A stretch of 16,892 nucleotides of DNA from Corynebacterium sp. (GTDB lineage: Bacteria > Actinomycetota > Actinomycetes > Mycobacteriales > Mycobacteriaceae). Below the pieces are notes generated by a model. It was not told where the DNA came from. It made no database searches and saw only the letters and a program-made list of their open reading frames with translations. The stretch lies in the NCBI GenBank assembly GCA_030450335.1, contig JAKDIS010000051.1, forward strand, positions 1 through 16,892, in the 5' to 3' direction. The translations under genes and the position numbers were made by a program. Position 1 is the first letter of the stretch, and every line of letters begins with the position of its first letter. Below, piece after piece: positions 6,663 through 13,957 of the stretch.

Positions 6663-7184
6663 CTAGCGGACGACACGAAACCGGGCGCAGACCAGCGCCC
6701 GGTTTCTCATTGTCTCCACGAGTTCCAGGTCGAGGCGACGGGGGAGCAGGGGAGCGCCGGACCCGAGGGTGACGGGGGCGTACTGGATCCACACCTCGTC
6801 GAGGAGACCGGCGTCGGCGAACTGTCCGGCGACATCCCCGCCCCCCACGATCCACAGGTCCTTGTCACCGGCGGCGGACGTCATCGCCGCGTGCACCTCG
6901 GCCACCGGATCCTGGGTGAACCGGATGTCCGCGTTCTCGACGCCGGGGAGGTCACGGTGGGTGAAGACCCAGGTCGGCGCACTGTACGGCCAGTCGTCGG
7001 CGTTGGCCAGCAGCCATTCGTAGGTGGTGGCGCCCATGGCGAGCGCGCCGATCCCCTCGGTGAACTGCTCGGGGGACATCGGCCCGTCCCAGTCGAAGTC
7101 CTGGGACGTCAGCCAGTCCAGTGAGTGGTCGGCGGTGGCCATGAACCCGTCGAGACTGGACGCGGTGAAGTAGTGGGTGGTCAT
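6663..7184 (-). CDS. Dihydrofolate reductase family (RibD C-terminal-like) protein
   Basis: 173 aa. The fold is recognisable from MTTHYFTASSLDGFMATADHSLDWL at the N-terminus. A GAxxMGATTYEW-like segment follows (ALAMGATTYEWLL), then WVFTHRDLP. The nucleotide-binding segment is DLWIVGGGDVAGQFADAGLLDEVWIQYAPVTLGSGAPLLP. These are hallmarks of the RibD-C/DHFR-like NAD(P)H-dependent reductases, which include riboflavin-pathway reductases and many uncharacterised standalone proteins. The substrate cannot be assigned and no riboflavin genes are nearby. TACCCT at 7192-7197 (minus) ends 7 nt before the ATG, so the mRNA is probably leaderless. The terminal codons coincide with a 12-bp palindrome that shapes the C-terminus NRALVCARFRVVR. 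Confidence 0.88.
   Translation of the reverse strand: MTTHYFTASSLDGFMATADHSLDWLTSQDFDWDGPMSPEQFTEGIGALAMGATTYEWLLANADDWPYSAPTWVFTHRDLPGVENADIRFTQDPVAEVHAAMTSAAGDKDLWIVGGGDVAGQFADAGLLDEVWIQYAPVTLGSGAPLLPRRLDLELVETMRNRALVCARFRVVR
6677..6706 (+). terminator. 12-bp terminator hairpin inside the 3' end of a convergent gene
   Basis: GAAACCGGGCGC (6677-6688) pairs perfectly with GCGCCCGGTTTC (6695-6706) around a 6-nt loop, followed on + by TCATTGT. It would end the glyS transcript but lies within the last 15 codons of the minus-strand reductase gene (6663-7184). A smaller stem GTCCG/CGGAC (6656-6671) sits just before it, over the reductase stop codon. Confidence 0.65.
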
Positions 7185-7191
7185 GGAGCCG

Positions 7192-7197
7192 AGGGTA
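7192..7197 (-). promoter_or_regulatory. -10 box of the reductase gene (leaderless)
   Basis: TACCCT on the minus strand ends exactly 7 nt before the ATG at 7184, so transcription should begin on the start codon. There is no SD sequence. Confidence 0.5.
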
Positions 7198-7230
7198 GTC
7201 GGGTACCTCGGTGGGCCTCGAACATGGAGA

Positions 7231-7273
7231 AACCCAGGCCTCTGATCCCTTCCGGGAACCTGTGACCTGGGTT
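7231..7273 (-). terminator. Probable terminator of the TPM-domain gene
   Basis: AACCCAGG (7231-7238) pairs with CCTGGGTT (7266-7273), with a smaller TCCC/GGGA stem inside. Read on the minus strand the stem ends in GGGTTTCTCC, a weak T-tract. It lies 20 bp beyond the TPM stop codon. Confidence 0.5.
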
Positions 7274-7292
7274 GGGGGGGGGATGTGGCGCG

Positions 7293-9389
7293 TCAGATAC
7301 CGAAGGAGTCGCCGCCTCCACCGAAGCCACCGCCCCCGCCACCGAAGCCACCGCCTCCACCACCGAAGCCTCCGCCGAATCCACCGTTGCCGCTCAGCAG
7401 TGAACCGAGCACGACGCCGGCGACGAGGTTTCCGCCTCCGCCACCACCGCGGCCGTAGTAGTTGTTGCGGCGGTTGTACTCCTCGATGTCACGACGGGCC
7501 AGCTGGGAGGCCTGGCGGGCCAGGGCATTGGCCTGTTGAGCCGCAGTGAAGGCGGCGCGGGGCTTGGTGTCGCGCTGCTGGTGTGCGGCGTCCAGGGCCT
7601 GACCGGCCGACTGTGCGGCCGACCGGGCCTCCACGCCGATCATGCGGCCACGGGTGTGGATGGTGTCCTCGACGGCGCGCAGGTGGTTGGTGGCGTCGGC
7701 GATGGTGCGGTCCACCATCCCGAGGGTGCGCTGGTAGTTGTTCTCCGCCCCGCGGGCCTCGTCGAGCTGGATGTCGAGTTCACCGTCGGCGTCCAGCAGC
7801 TCGGAGTAGGTGCCCAGCGGATCCTTGTCGCCCTTCTCACGTGCCGCGGCGAGCGCGGTCTTCGCCCGCTCCACCGCCTTGCCCAGTTCCGCGCGGTCGA
7901 TCTCGGCGTTACTCGCGGCCAGGTGTGTGGCCTCCGTGATCTCCTCGTCGACCTCCTGGATGAGCGAGTCGAGGCTGGCCTGCGCCTCGTGCAGCTGGGA
8001 TTCGGCGTGCTCCACGGCGGAGAGCTGACTGTCTGCCTGCTTGATCGCCAGGTGTGCGGAACCGGCGGCGTCGATGAGCTCGCCCTGCTGGCCGGCAGGC
8101 AGGTTCAGCAGTTCACGGGCACGGGTGATCGCCTGCTCGGCCTCGGAGATCTCGGCCTCGGCGATGTCGGGGTTGTCTGCCACGGACTCGAGCAGCTCCG
8201 GGTCGACCTTGCTGGACAGGGACTCCAGGATCTCCCTGGACCGCGGGATCCGCGAGCGCAGCTCCACGGTCTGCTGGAAGAACTTCTCGACGATCTCGGG
8301 GGCGTCGATCAGCTTCTCGCGCAGGGTGGCGAAGCGCTCGGCCTGTTCGTCGAGGTTCTCGTCGGCGGTGCCGCAGGAGGAGATGATGTCGATCAGCTGC
8401 GCACGTTCCTCGTGCTCGCCGCTGAACAGCCCGTTCTGCAGCCGCTGGTGGGTGTCGTAGGCGCGTGCGAGCGCCTTCTTCGACACCTCCAGGGCCTTGC
8501 GTAGGTCGCGGGTTCGCTCTTCACCGAACTCCGCCTCAGCGGTGTCGAGCTCCTGGTGACCCTTGCGGATCGACTCGTCGGTGCTGTGCAGTTCCTCGCT
8601 GGCCAGCGTGCGCAGGACGTGGGTGGGCTGCTGGGACAGGTCGTCGGTGTTGTCGGGGGTGATCGTACGGGCGGACTCCAGCTGCTCGGCCTCGTTCTCG
8701 TGCTTCTTCTTGCGCGAGTACCAGACAGCGCCGCCGGCACCGCCGACCACGACCACGGCCGCAGCGCCGCCCCAGGCGTAGGTGGAGGCCGGGGTGACGT
8801 CGGCGAGAACGTCGGCGACGGCCTGACCACCTGCCGCCCAGTTTCCACCTCCCATGTTGTCTCTGATCGTCGAGTTCACGTCCTCGGTGACGCTGTTGGG
8901 CACGCTTTCGCCAGGAACCGTGCTGATTCCTCCCGTTGAGGTGTCAACGACGATGACCAGTCCGTTGTTGATCTGGAGTTCTGACTGCAGTTGGTTCGCC
9001 AGGGAATCTCGGTCCTCGACGCCGTCGAGGTACACCAGGTACCCCTTCACCCCGGTCTCGGACGGCCCGTCGGCGAGGGTCTCCTCGATGGAGCTGCGCT
9101 CGGAGTCGGAGAGCACGCCTGCCTGGTCCACGACCTGGGAGTCCAGGGTGATGTCGGTGGAGGCGTCGGATTCCGTGGCGGTGCCCTGCGCGAGCACGGT
9201 CGTCGCAGCGTCCTGTGCCACGTTCTGGGCCACGTCCTTTGCAGGTGCCGCGGCGGCGGAACCGGCCCCCAGCCCCAGTCCCAGACCGGCCCCTGCCATC
9301 CCCGCGACGGCGACCGAGGCGGCGAAGCGCCGGAGTCGGACGGAGGGGGAGGGCCGGGAAAGATTCCGGGAGTGATTCGCAGCATACAT
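7293..9389 (-). CDS. Secreted/membrane-anchored TPM-domain protein with long coiled coil and Gly-rich tail
   Basis: 698 aa from ATG 9389. Residues 1-48 form a signal sequence: an Arg-containing n-region (RLRRF), an Ala/Gly/Leu core and AAAAP-AKD as a possible cleavage site. Residues ~80-200 are a TPM (YgcG/Psb32-type) domain with VVDQAGVLSDSERSSIEETLAD, GVKGYLVYLDG and NGLVIVVDTST. A single membrane helix follows at ~205-224 (YAWGGAAAVVVVGGAGGAVWY), then KKK. Residues ~228-640 are rich in Glu, Ala, Gln and Arg in heptad-like patterns, suggesting long coiled coils. The end is a Gly/Phe-rich tail (GGFGGGGGG repeats). From memory, mycobacteria have a homologue (Rv2345) beside dgt, so the association is conserved. 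The function is unknown. GTG 9398 is an alternative start, but ATG 9389 lies 7 nt after the -10 TATTGT. Confidence 0.88.
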   Translation of the reverse strand: MYAANHSRNLSRPSPSVRLRRFAASVAVAGMAGAGLGLGLGAGSAAAAPAKDVAQNVAQDAATTVLAQGTATESDASTDITLDSQVVDQAGVLSDSERSSIEETLADGPSETGVKGYLVYLDGVEDRDSLANQLQSELQINNGLVIVVDTSTGGISTVPGESVPNSVTEDVNSTIRDNMGGGNWAAGGQAVADVLADVTPASTYAWGGAAAVVVVGGAGGAVWYSRKKKHENEAEQLESARTITPDNTDDLSQQPTHVLRTLASEELHSTDESIRKGHQELDTAEAEFGEERTRDLRKALEVSKKALARAYDTHQRLQNGLFSGEHEERAQLIDIISSCGTADENLDEQAERFATLREKLIDAPEIVEKFFQQTVELRSRIPRSREILESLSSKVDPELLESVADNPDIAEAEISEAEQAITRARELLNLPAGQQGELIDAAGSAHLAIKQADSQLSAVEHAESQLHEAQASLDSLIQEVDEEITEATHLAASNAEIDRAELGKAVERAKTALAAAREKGDKDPLGTYSELLDADGELDIQLDEARGAENNYQRTLGMVDRTIADATNHLRAVEDTIHTRGRMIGVEARSAAQSAGQALDAAHQQRDTKPRAAFTAAQQANALARQASQLARRDIEEYNRRNNYYGRGGGGGGNLVAGVVLGSLLSGNGGFGGGFGGGGGGFGGGGGGFGGGGDSFGI
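7308..7385 (-). repeat. Tandem ~21-bp repeats encoding the Gly/Phe-rich tail
   Basis: Recurring units containing CGAAGCCACCGCC on the + strand encode the GGFGGGG repeats at the C-terminus of the TPM protein. Units differ mainly at third codon positions. Repeat number may vary between strains. Confidence 0.75.
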
Positions 9390-9396
9390 GCATCCC

Positions 9397-9432
9397 ACAA
9401 TAACGAAATCCGCGAACTCGGGTGCGTAGTCT
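9397..9432. promoter_or_regulatory. Divergent leaderless promoter pair (TPM gene / YdcF-like gene)
   Basis: On the minus strand TATTGT (9402-9397) ends 7 nt before ATG 9389. On the plus strand TAGTCT (9427-9432) ends 7 nt before ATG 9440. Neither gene has an SD sequence. The predicted start points are 51 bp apart, so the two RNA polymerase footprints must overlap, and the two genes are probably expressed in competition or under shared control. Confidence 0.6.
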
Positions 9433-9439
9433 TAGGCCC

Positions 9440-10108
9440 ATGAACGGCAGAACCTTGGGCAGCACCGCAGGACGTACCGCCGGTGCGGGCATACGTGGAC
9501 TGATCTACATGGTCGTCGGCACGGTCGTCATCGCCATCGTCCTCACGCTCGCCACGGCGGCGCACGTCTGGGCGTACGCCCGGCAGGACGACCGGACGCA
9601 GGCGGACACGATCCTCGTCCTCGGCGCGGCACAGTACAACGGCACCCCGTCGCAGTGGTTCGCCGCCCGTCTCGACCACGCCGTGGACCTCTACGAGGAG
9701 GGGGTGTCGGCGCACATCACCACCATCGGTGGCAAGCTCGAGGGCGACGTGTACACCGAGGCCGAGGCCGGCGCGGACTACCTGCGAGAGCAGGGCGTGC
9801 CGGACGAGGCGATCACCGAGATCAACGAGGGGGCCGACACCCTCGGCTCGGCCGAGGCCTTCGCCCCGGTCGCCGAGGAGAACGGGTGGGACCGCGTGCT
9901 GGTCGTCACCGACCCGAACCATTCGCTGCGCGCCACGAGCATGGTCGGCGACCAGGGTGTCGACGCCCACGCCTCGCCGACCAGGCAGGGGCCGGCGGTG
10001 TCGAGCCGCAAGGAACAGCTGGACGCGATCATCCACGAGACCGGTGGGCTGATGTACTACCGGGCGACCGAGGAAGGCGGCGGTGACTACACCGTCGACG
10101 AAGACTGA
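9440..10108 (+). CDS. YdcF/ElyC/SanA family (DUF218) membrane protein
   Basis: 222 aa. A short cytosolic N-terminus and one membrane helix (about 18-42, IRGLIYMVVGTVVIAIVLTLATAAHVWAYA) precede an extracytoplasmic DUF218 domain. That domain contains ADTILVLGAAQYNGTPSQWFAARLDHAVDLYEEG, ITTIGGK and VLVVTDPNHSLRATSM, the usual family landmarks. ElyC and SanA in enterobacteria affect envelope integrity and lipid-carrier/peptidoglycan metabolism, and a role in the cell envelope is inferred here. The start at ATG 9440 is set by the -10 TAGTCT at leaderless distance; GTG 9422 would fall before the -10. A 10-bp direct repeat GACGAAGACT (10097-10116) spans the stop codon. dgt follows after 40 nt. Confidence 0.9.
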   Translation: MNGRTLGSTAGRTAGAGIRGLIYMVVGTVVIAIVLTLATAAHVWAYARQDDRTQADTILVLGAAQYNGTPSQWFAARLDHAVDLYEEGVSAHITTIGGKLEGDVYTEAEAGADYLREQGVPDEAITEINEGADTLGSAEAFAPVAEENGWDRVLVVTDPNHSLRATSMVGDQGVDAHASPTRQGPAVSSRKEQLDAIIHETGGLMYYRATEEGGGDYTVDED

Positions 10109-10148
10109 CGAAGACTGACCACCACTGAGAAGAGGGAGCAGGACCACC

Positions 10149-11450
10149 GTGCAACGATACGGCTACACCGCCCATGACCTGGACCGGATCATCGGGGTGC
10201 CGGGCAAGTCGCTCGGTGTCGACGGCGCGGTGCCCGACGCCCGCGACGACTTCGACCGCGACCGTGCGCGCGTGCTGCACAGTGCGGCGCTGCGGCGTCT
10301 AGCGGACAAGACGCAGGTCGTGGGGCCCGGCTCCGGCGACACCCCGCGCACGCGGCTCACACACTCCCTCGAGGTCGGCCAGATCTCCCGCGGCATCGGC
10401 AAGACCCTGGGCGTGGACCCGGACCTCGCCGACCTCGCGGGGCTGACGCACGACATCGGCCACCCGCCGTACGGGCACAACGGCGAGCGAGCACTCGACG
10501 AGGCCGCGGCGTCCTGCGGCGGTTTCGAGGGCAACGCGCAGACCCTGCGCATCCTCGTGCGCCTGGAGCCGAAGACCGTCGGGCCGGACGGACGCAGCTA
10601 CGGGCTGAACCTCACGCGCGCGTCGCTGGACGCCGCCTGCAAGTACCCGTGGGGGCCGACGGCGCCCGACGGGACGCGGCGTCGCAAGTACTCCTGCTAC
10701 ACCGACGACCTGGAGGTGCTGTCCTGGATCCGTGAGGGCGCCCCGGAGGGACGCAAGTGCCTCGAGGCCCAGATCATGGACTGGGCCGACGACGTCGCTT
10801 ACTCGGTGCACGACGTGGAGGACGGCATCGTCTCCGGGCGCATCAGCATGAACGTGCTGTGGGACCTCGTGGAACTCGCCGCCCTGGCGGAGAAGGGTGC
10901 GCGCGCCTTCGGCGGCGACCCCGAGGAGCTGCTGGACGCCGCGGACCGCCTGCGTCGCATGCCGCCGATCGCGCGCGCCGCGGACTTCCACGGCACCCTC
11001 CAGGACCTCGCCGCGCTCAAGGGCCTGACCAGTGAGCTGGTCAGCCGTTTCGTTACCGCGGCGGTGACCGCCACCCGGCAGGCCCACCTGTCGGACGGCG
11101 CCGGTGATCACCGTGTCCCGCTGGGGCGCTACGCCGCCGACCTGGCGATCCCTGCGGAGGTCAAGGCCGAGGTCGTGCTGCTGAAGTCCCTGGCGGTGCT
11201 CTACGTCATGGACGAGGGACGCCACCTGGCAGACCAGGAGCGCCAGCGCGACCGCATCTTCCGCGTCACCAACTACCTCACGCAGGGCGCGCCGGGCAGC
11301 CTGGACCTGCTGTTCCGTCCCTGGTGGGAGGCCGCCGCGACGGACGCCGACCGCCTGCGGGTGGTCATCGACCAGGTCGCCTCACTGACCGAGGCGCGTC
11401 TGGAACGGCTGGACCGGTCGGCCTCGGCGATCAGCGCCGCCTGGGGTTAA
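10149..11450 (+). CDS. dgt: Deoxyguanosinetriphosphate triphosphohydrolase-like protein
   Basis: 433 aa HD-domain dNTPase, which hydrolyses dNTPs (typically dGTP) to the nucleoside and triphosphate. The metal site is visible: H72 in RLTHSLEV, H101-D102 in LTHDIGHPPYGHNGE, and the later Asp in MDWADDVAYSVHDVEDG. The start is GTG 10149 with AGGA (10140-10143) 5 nt upstream; the conserved YxxHDxxR-like N-terminus follows directly. Substrate range cannot be read from sequence. It lies two genes before dnaG, as in related genomes, which fits a role in dNTP homeostasis around replication. Its TAA stop is 8 bp from the stop of the convergent RNase gene, with no terminator hairpin between. Confidence 0.94.
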   Translation: MQRYGYTAHDLDRIIGVPGKSLGVDGAVPDARDDFDRDRARVLHSAALRRLADKTQVVGPGSGDTPRTRLTHSLEVGQISRGIGKTLGVDPDLADLAGLTHDIGHPPYGHNGERALDEAAASCGGFEGNAQTLRILVRLEPKTVGPDGRSYGLNLTRASLDAACKYPWGPTAPDGTRRRKYSCYTDDLEVLSWIREGAPEGRKCLEAQIMDWADDVAYSVHDVEDGIVSGRISMNVLWDLVELAALAEKGARAFGGDPEELLDAADRLRRMPPIARAADFHGTLQDLAALKGLTSELVSRFVTAAVTATRQAHLSDGAGDHRVPLGRYAADLAIPAEVKAEVVLLKSLAVLYVMDEGRHLADQERQRDRIFRVTNYLTQGAPGSLDLLFRPWWEAAATDADRLRVVIDQVASLTEARLERLDRSASAISAAWG

Positions 11451-11458
11451 GTACCGAG

Positions 11459-11896
11459 TCAGTCCTCGGCGTCGGGGATGGCGCAGAAGCTCTCGTAGTG
11501 GTCGGCGGTGTAGTACCAGACGTCCGGGTCGGTGTCCGTCCCACCGCCGACGACGATGCGCCTCGCCCCACGGTGGTCCAGGCCGGGGGTGGTGACGGTG
11601 TACTCGCGGTAGTAGTCGCCGGACTCCTCGGGCAGCACGCCCTCGTAGTTGCCGAAATGCTTGCCGTCGTGGTCGGGGTGGGCGAAGGTGCCGTCGCCGA
11701 GGATGGAGTCGATGACCTCGTCGGCGTCCTCGGGCAGCGAGGCCACCGCGCAGGTGTCGGCCTCGCTGCCGGAGCTGCCGGAGCTGTTGTCGCTGCTGTT
11801 GTCGTCGGTGACGGCGTCGATGCCGAGGTAGCCGGCGACGAGGACGATCGCGGCGCCGGCGAGACCGCCGAGGACTTTGTTGTTCGGTGTAGCCAC
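11459..11896 (-). CDS. Guanyl-specific ribonuclease (RNase Sa/N1 family), membrane-anchored or secreted
   Basis: 145 aa. An N-terminal hydrophobic segment (~8-29, VLGGLAGAAIVLVAGYLGIDAV) is a signal peptide or anchor. A Ser/Asp linker (31-48) precedes a complete RNase Sa-like domain. Against RNase Sa from memory, the block YYREYTVTTPGLDHRGARRIVVGG aligns without gaps. This gives catalytic Glu98 (E54), Arg109 (R65), Arg113 (R69) and His133 in ADHYESF (H85). C49 and C138 are placed for the domain disulphide. Such enzymes cut RNA 3' of guanosine outside the cell. The GTG start at 11896 lies 7 nt after TCTACT (11904-11909 minus), a mediocre -10. No barstar-like inhibitor gene is visible in the window; export would make one dispensable. 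C. glutamicum has a similar gene between dgt and dnaG (from memory). Confidence 0.88.
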   Translation of the reverse strand: MATPNNKVLGGLAGAAIVLVAGYLGIDAVTDDNSSDNSSGSSGSEADTCAVASLPEDADEVIDSILGDGTFAHPDHDGKHFGNYEGVLPEESGDYYREYTVTTPGLDHRGARRIVVGGGTDTDPDVWYYTADHYESFCAIPDAED

Positions 11897-11959
11897 GGTG
11901 GTCAGTAGACCACACCGGACCACATCCGGTGTATGTGCGGCGGGTTTGGCGCGGGTGGC

Positions 11960-11971
11960 TATCATGGTCGC
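11960..11971 (+). promoter_or_regulatory. dnaG promoter (-10), leaderless start
   Basis: TATCAT at 11960-11965 ends 6 nt before ATG 11972. There is no SD sequence. The predicted start point is the A of the ATG or within 1 nt of it. Confidence 0.55.
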
Positions 11972-13957
11972 ATGGCACGAGGGCGGATTCCGGACACCGA
12001 CATCGCCGCGATCAGGGAGCAGACCCCGATCGAGGAGGTGGTGGGCGAGTACGTCCAGCTCACCCCGGGTGGTGTGGACTCGATGAAGGGGCTCAGCCCG
12101 TTCAAGGACGAGAAGACACCGTCCTTCCACGTCCGCCCGAACAAGGGCTACTTCCACTGCTTCGCCACCGGCGAGGGCGGCGACGTCTTCAGCTTCCTGA
12201 TGAAGATGGAGCACGTCACCTTCCCGGAGGCCGTGGAGCAGTGCGCCGAGCGCATCGGCTTCCGCATCAATTACGAGGGCGGTGGCCCGGTGAACCGGGT
12301 CGAGCCGGGGACCCGGCAGCGTCTGGTGGCGGCGAACCGCGCCGCCCACGAGTTCTACATGGAGCGGTTCAAGGATCAGGAGGACGCCGGGGCGGAGACC
12401 GCGCGGGCGTTCCTGCGCGACCGTGGGTTCGACGGGGAGATCGTGGACACCTTCGGCTGCGGGTACGCCCCCGCCGGGTGGGACACGCTCACCAAGCACC
12501 TGCTGCGCCGCGGTTTCGAGTTCAAGGAGCTGGAGGACGCCGGCCTGAGCCGGATGGGCAACCGTGGCCCGATCGACCGCTTCCACCGTCGGCTGCTGTG
12601 GCCGATCCGTTCGGTGGCCGGCGACGTGATCGGTTTCGGCGCGCGCAAGCTCTTCGAGGACGACAACCTCGGCAAGTACATGAACACCCCCGAGACACTG
12701 CTGTACAAGAAGTCGAAGGTGCTCTTCGGCATCGACCTGGCGAAGAAGTCCATCGCCTCGGACCACCAGGCCGTGGTGGTGGAGGGCTACACCGACGTGA
12801 TGGCGATGCACGCCGCGGGCGTGCCGACCGCCGTCGCCGCCTGCGGTACGGCCTTCGGCGAGGACCACCTGCAGATGCTGCGTCGTTTCATGGTGGACGA
12901 CCAGTTCTTCCGCGGCGAGATCATCTACACCTTCGACGGTGACGAGGCCGGGCAGAAGGCCGCGTTGCGTGCCTTCGAGGGCGACCAGAAGTTCACCGGA
13001 CGCAGCTACGTCTCCGTCGCGCCGGACGGCATGGACCCCTGCGACGTGCGCATGGAGAAGGGTGATGCGGCGGTGCGGGAGATCGTCGCCGACCGGATCC
13101 CCATGTTCGAGTTCGTCATCCGCACGGTGATCCGCGGCTACGACACCCACCACATCGACGGCCGCGTGGAGGCGATGCGCCGGATCGTCCCGGTGCTCGC
13201 CGGCATCCGGGACGATGCCCTGCGTGACGAGTACGCCCGCCAGGCCGCCGGCTGGCTGAGCTGGCCGGACCCCACCGAGGTCGTCAGCCAGGTGCGTGCG
13301 GAGGCAGCGAAGGGACGCCGCGGCAGCCAGGGCCCGGAGCTCAAGGAGGGCGTGGCGCGTCTGGCACGCCGCTCAGCCGAGGCGGAGAAGGCCGGGGCGG
13401 CCGCCGGGTCGAACGTGACCTCGATGCTGAGCCGTCCGGACCCGTCGGACATGTACCTGGAGCCCGCGCGCGAGGTGCTCAAGCTGATGCTGCAGGAGCC
13501 GGAGATGGTGGGTTCGGACGCCGACGGACTGCTGCCGGACTCCTTCGAGCACCCCACCTACGTGGCCGTGGCCTCGGCGCTCGCCGCCGCCGGCGGGGTC
13601 GGCTCGGTGGGCGAGGGGGGACGCCACGCCGCCGGTGCCGACTGGATCGACGCGGTCACCTCCGCCACCGACGACGTGATGTGCCGCGCGGTGATCAGCG
13701 AGCTGGCCGTGGAGGTGCCGCGGTGCGAGCGCGACCGGCTGCAGTTCTACGCCGGTGCGGTGGTCGCCCGGATGGAGGAGCGCTGGGTCGGCATGGAGAT
13801 CGCCGAGCTGAAGTCACGGATGCAGCGCATGCGTCCGGACCAGGGCGGGGCGAAGAAGCAGGAGTACAACAACACCTTCGCCGACCTCATGGCGTTGGAG
13901 AAGTACCGGCGCACCCTGCAGGAGCAGGCGCAGAGCTACGGCGACCTGCGCGGTTAG
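11972..13957 (+). CDS. dnaG: DNA primase DnaG with degenerate zinc-binding motif
   Basis: 661 aa replication primase that makes RNA primers at the fork with DnaB helicase. The N-terminal domain is easily aligned (DIAAIREQTPIEEVVGEYVQL ... DEKTPSFHVRPNKGYFHCFATGEGGDVFSF). However, the CHCC zinc ligands are Ser42, Lys45, Cys63 and Thr66, so only one remains. The RNA polymerase core follows with FGCGYAPAGWDTLTKHL and DRFHRRLLWPIR. The TOPRIM centre VVVEGYTDVMAMH and YTFDGDEAGQKAAL contains the metal-binding acidic residues. YARQAAGWLSW closes the core, and a C-terminal helicase-interaction domain with Arg/Glu-rich helices runs to the end. ATG 11972 is chosen over GTG 11933 because MxxGRIPDxDI is the usual start and the -10 precludes the longer form. 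The stop overlaps the convergent gene. Confidence 0.96.
   Translation: MARGRIPDTDIAAIREQTPIEEVVGEYVQLTPGGVDSMKGLSPFKDEKTPSFHVRPNKGYFHCFATGEGGDVFSFLMKMEHVTFPEAVEQCAERIGFRINYEGGGPVNRVEPGTRQRLVAANRAAHEFYMERFKDQEDAGAETARAFLRDRGFDGEIVDTFGCGYAPAGWDTLTKHLLRRGFEFKELEDAGLSRMGNRGPIDRFHRRLLWPIRSVAGDVIGFGARKLFEDDNLGKYMNTPETLLYKKSKVLFGIDLAKKSIASDHQAVVVEGYTDVMAMHAAGVPTAVAACGTAFGEDHLQMLRRFMVDDQFFRGEIIYTFDGDEAGQKAALRAFEGDQKFTGRSYVSVAPDGMDPCDVRMEKGDAAVREIVADRIPMFEFVIRTVIRGYDTHHIDGRVEAMRRIVPVLAGIRDDALRDEYARQAAGWLSWPDPTEVVSQVRAEAAKGRRGSQGPELKEGVARLARRSAEAEKAGAAAGSNVTSMLSRPDPSDMYLEPAREVLKLMLQEPEMVGSDADGLLPDSFEHPTYVAVASALAAAGGVGSVGEGGRHAAGADWIDAVTSATDDVMCRAVISELAVEVPRCERDRLQFYAGAVVARMEERWVGMEIAELKSRMQRMRPDQGGAKKQEYNNTFADLMALEKYRRTLQEQAQSYGDLRG

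Noticed and set aside
7308..7400. Repeated CGAAGCCACC units as a CRISPR or intergenic repeat array
   Set aside because: The units are in frame and encode the GGFGGGG tail of the TPM protein; there are no spacers and no cas genes.
7536..8504. 322-codon plus-strand frame opposite the TPM gene
   Set aside because: Leu/Val/Gly-rich antisense shadow of a coiled-coil gene; no RBS and no domain.
10097..10116. GACGAAGACT direct repeat as an attachment or insertion duplication
   Set aside because: Only 10 bp, directly adjacent copies at a stop codon, with no mobile element between them; simple slippage is the better explanation.
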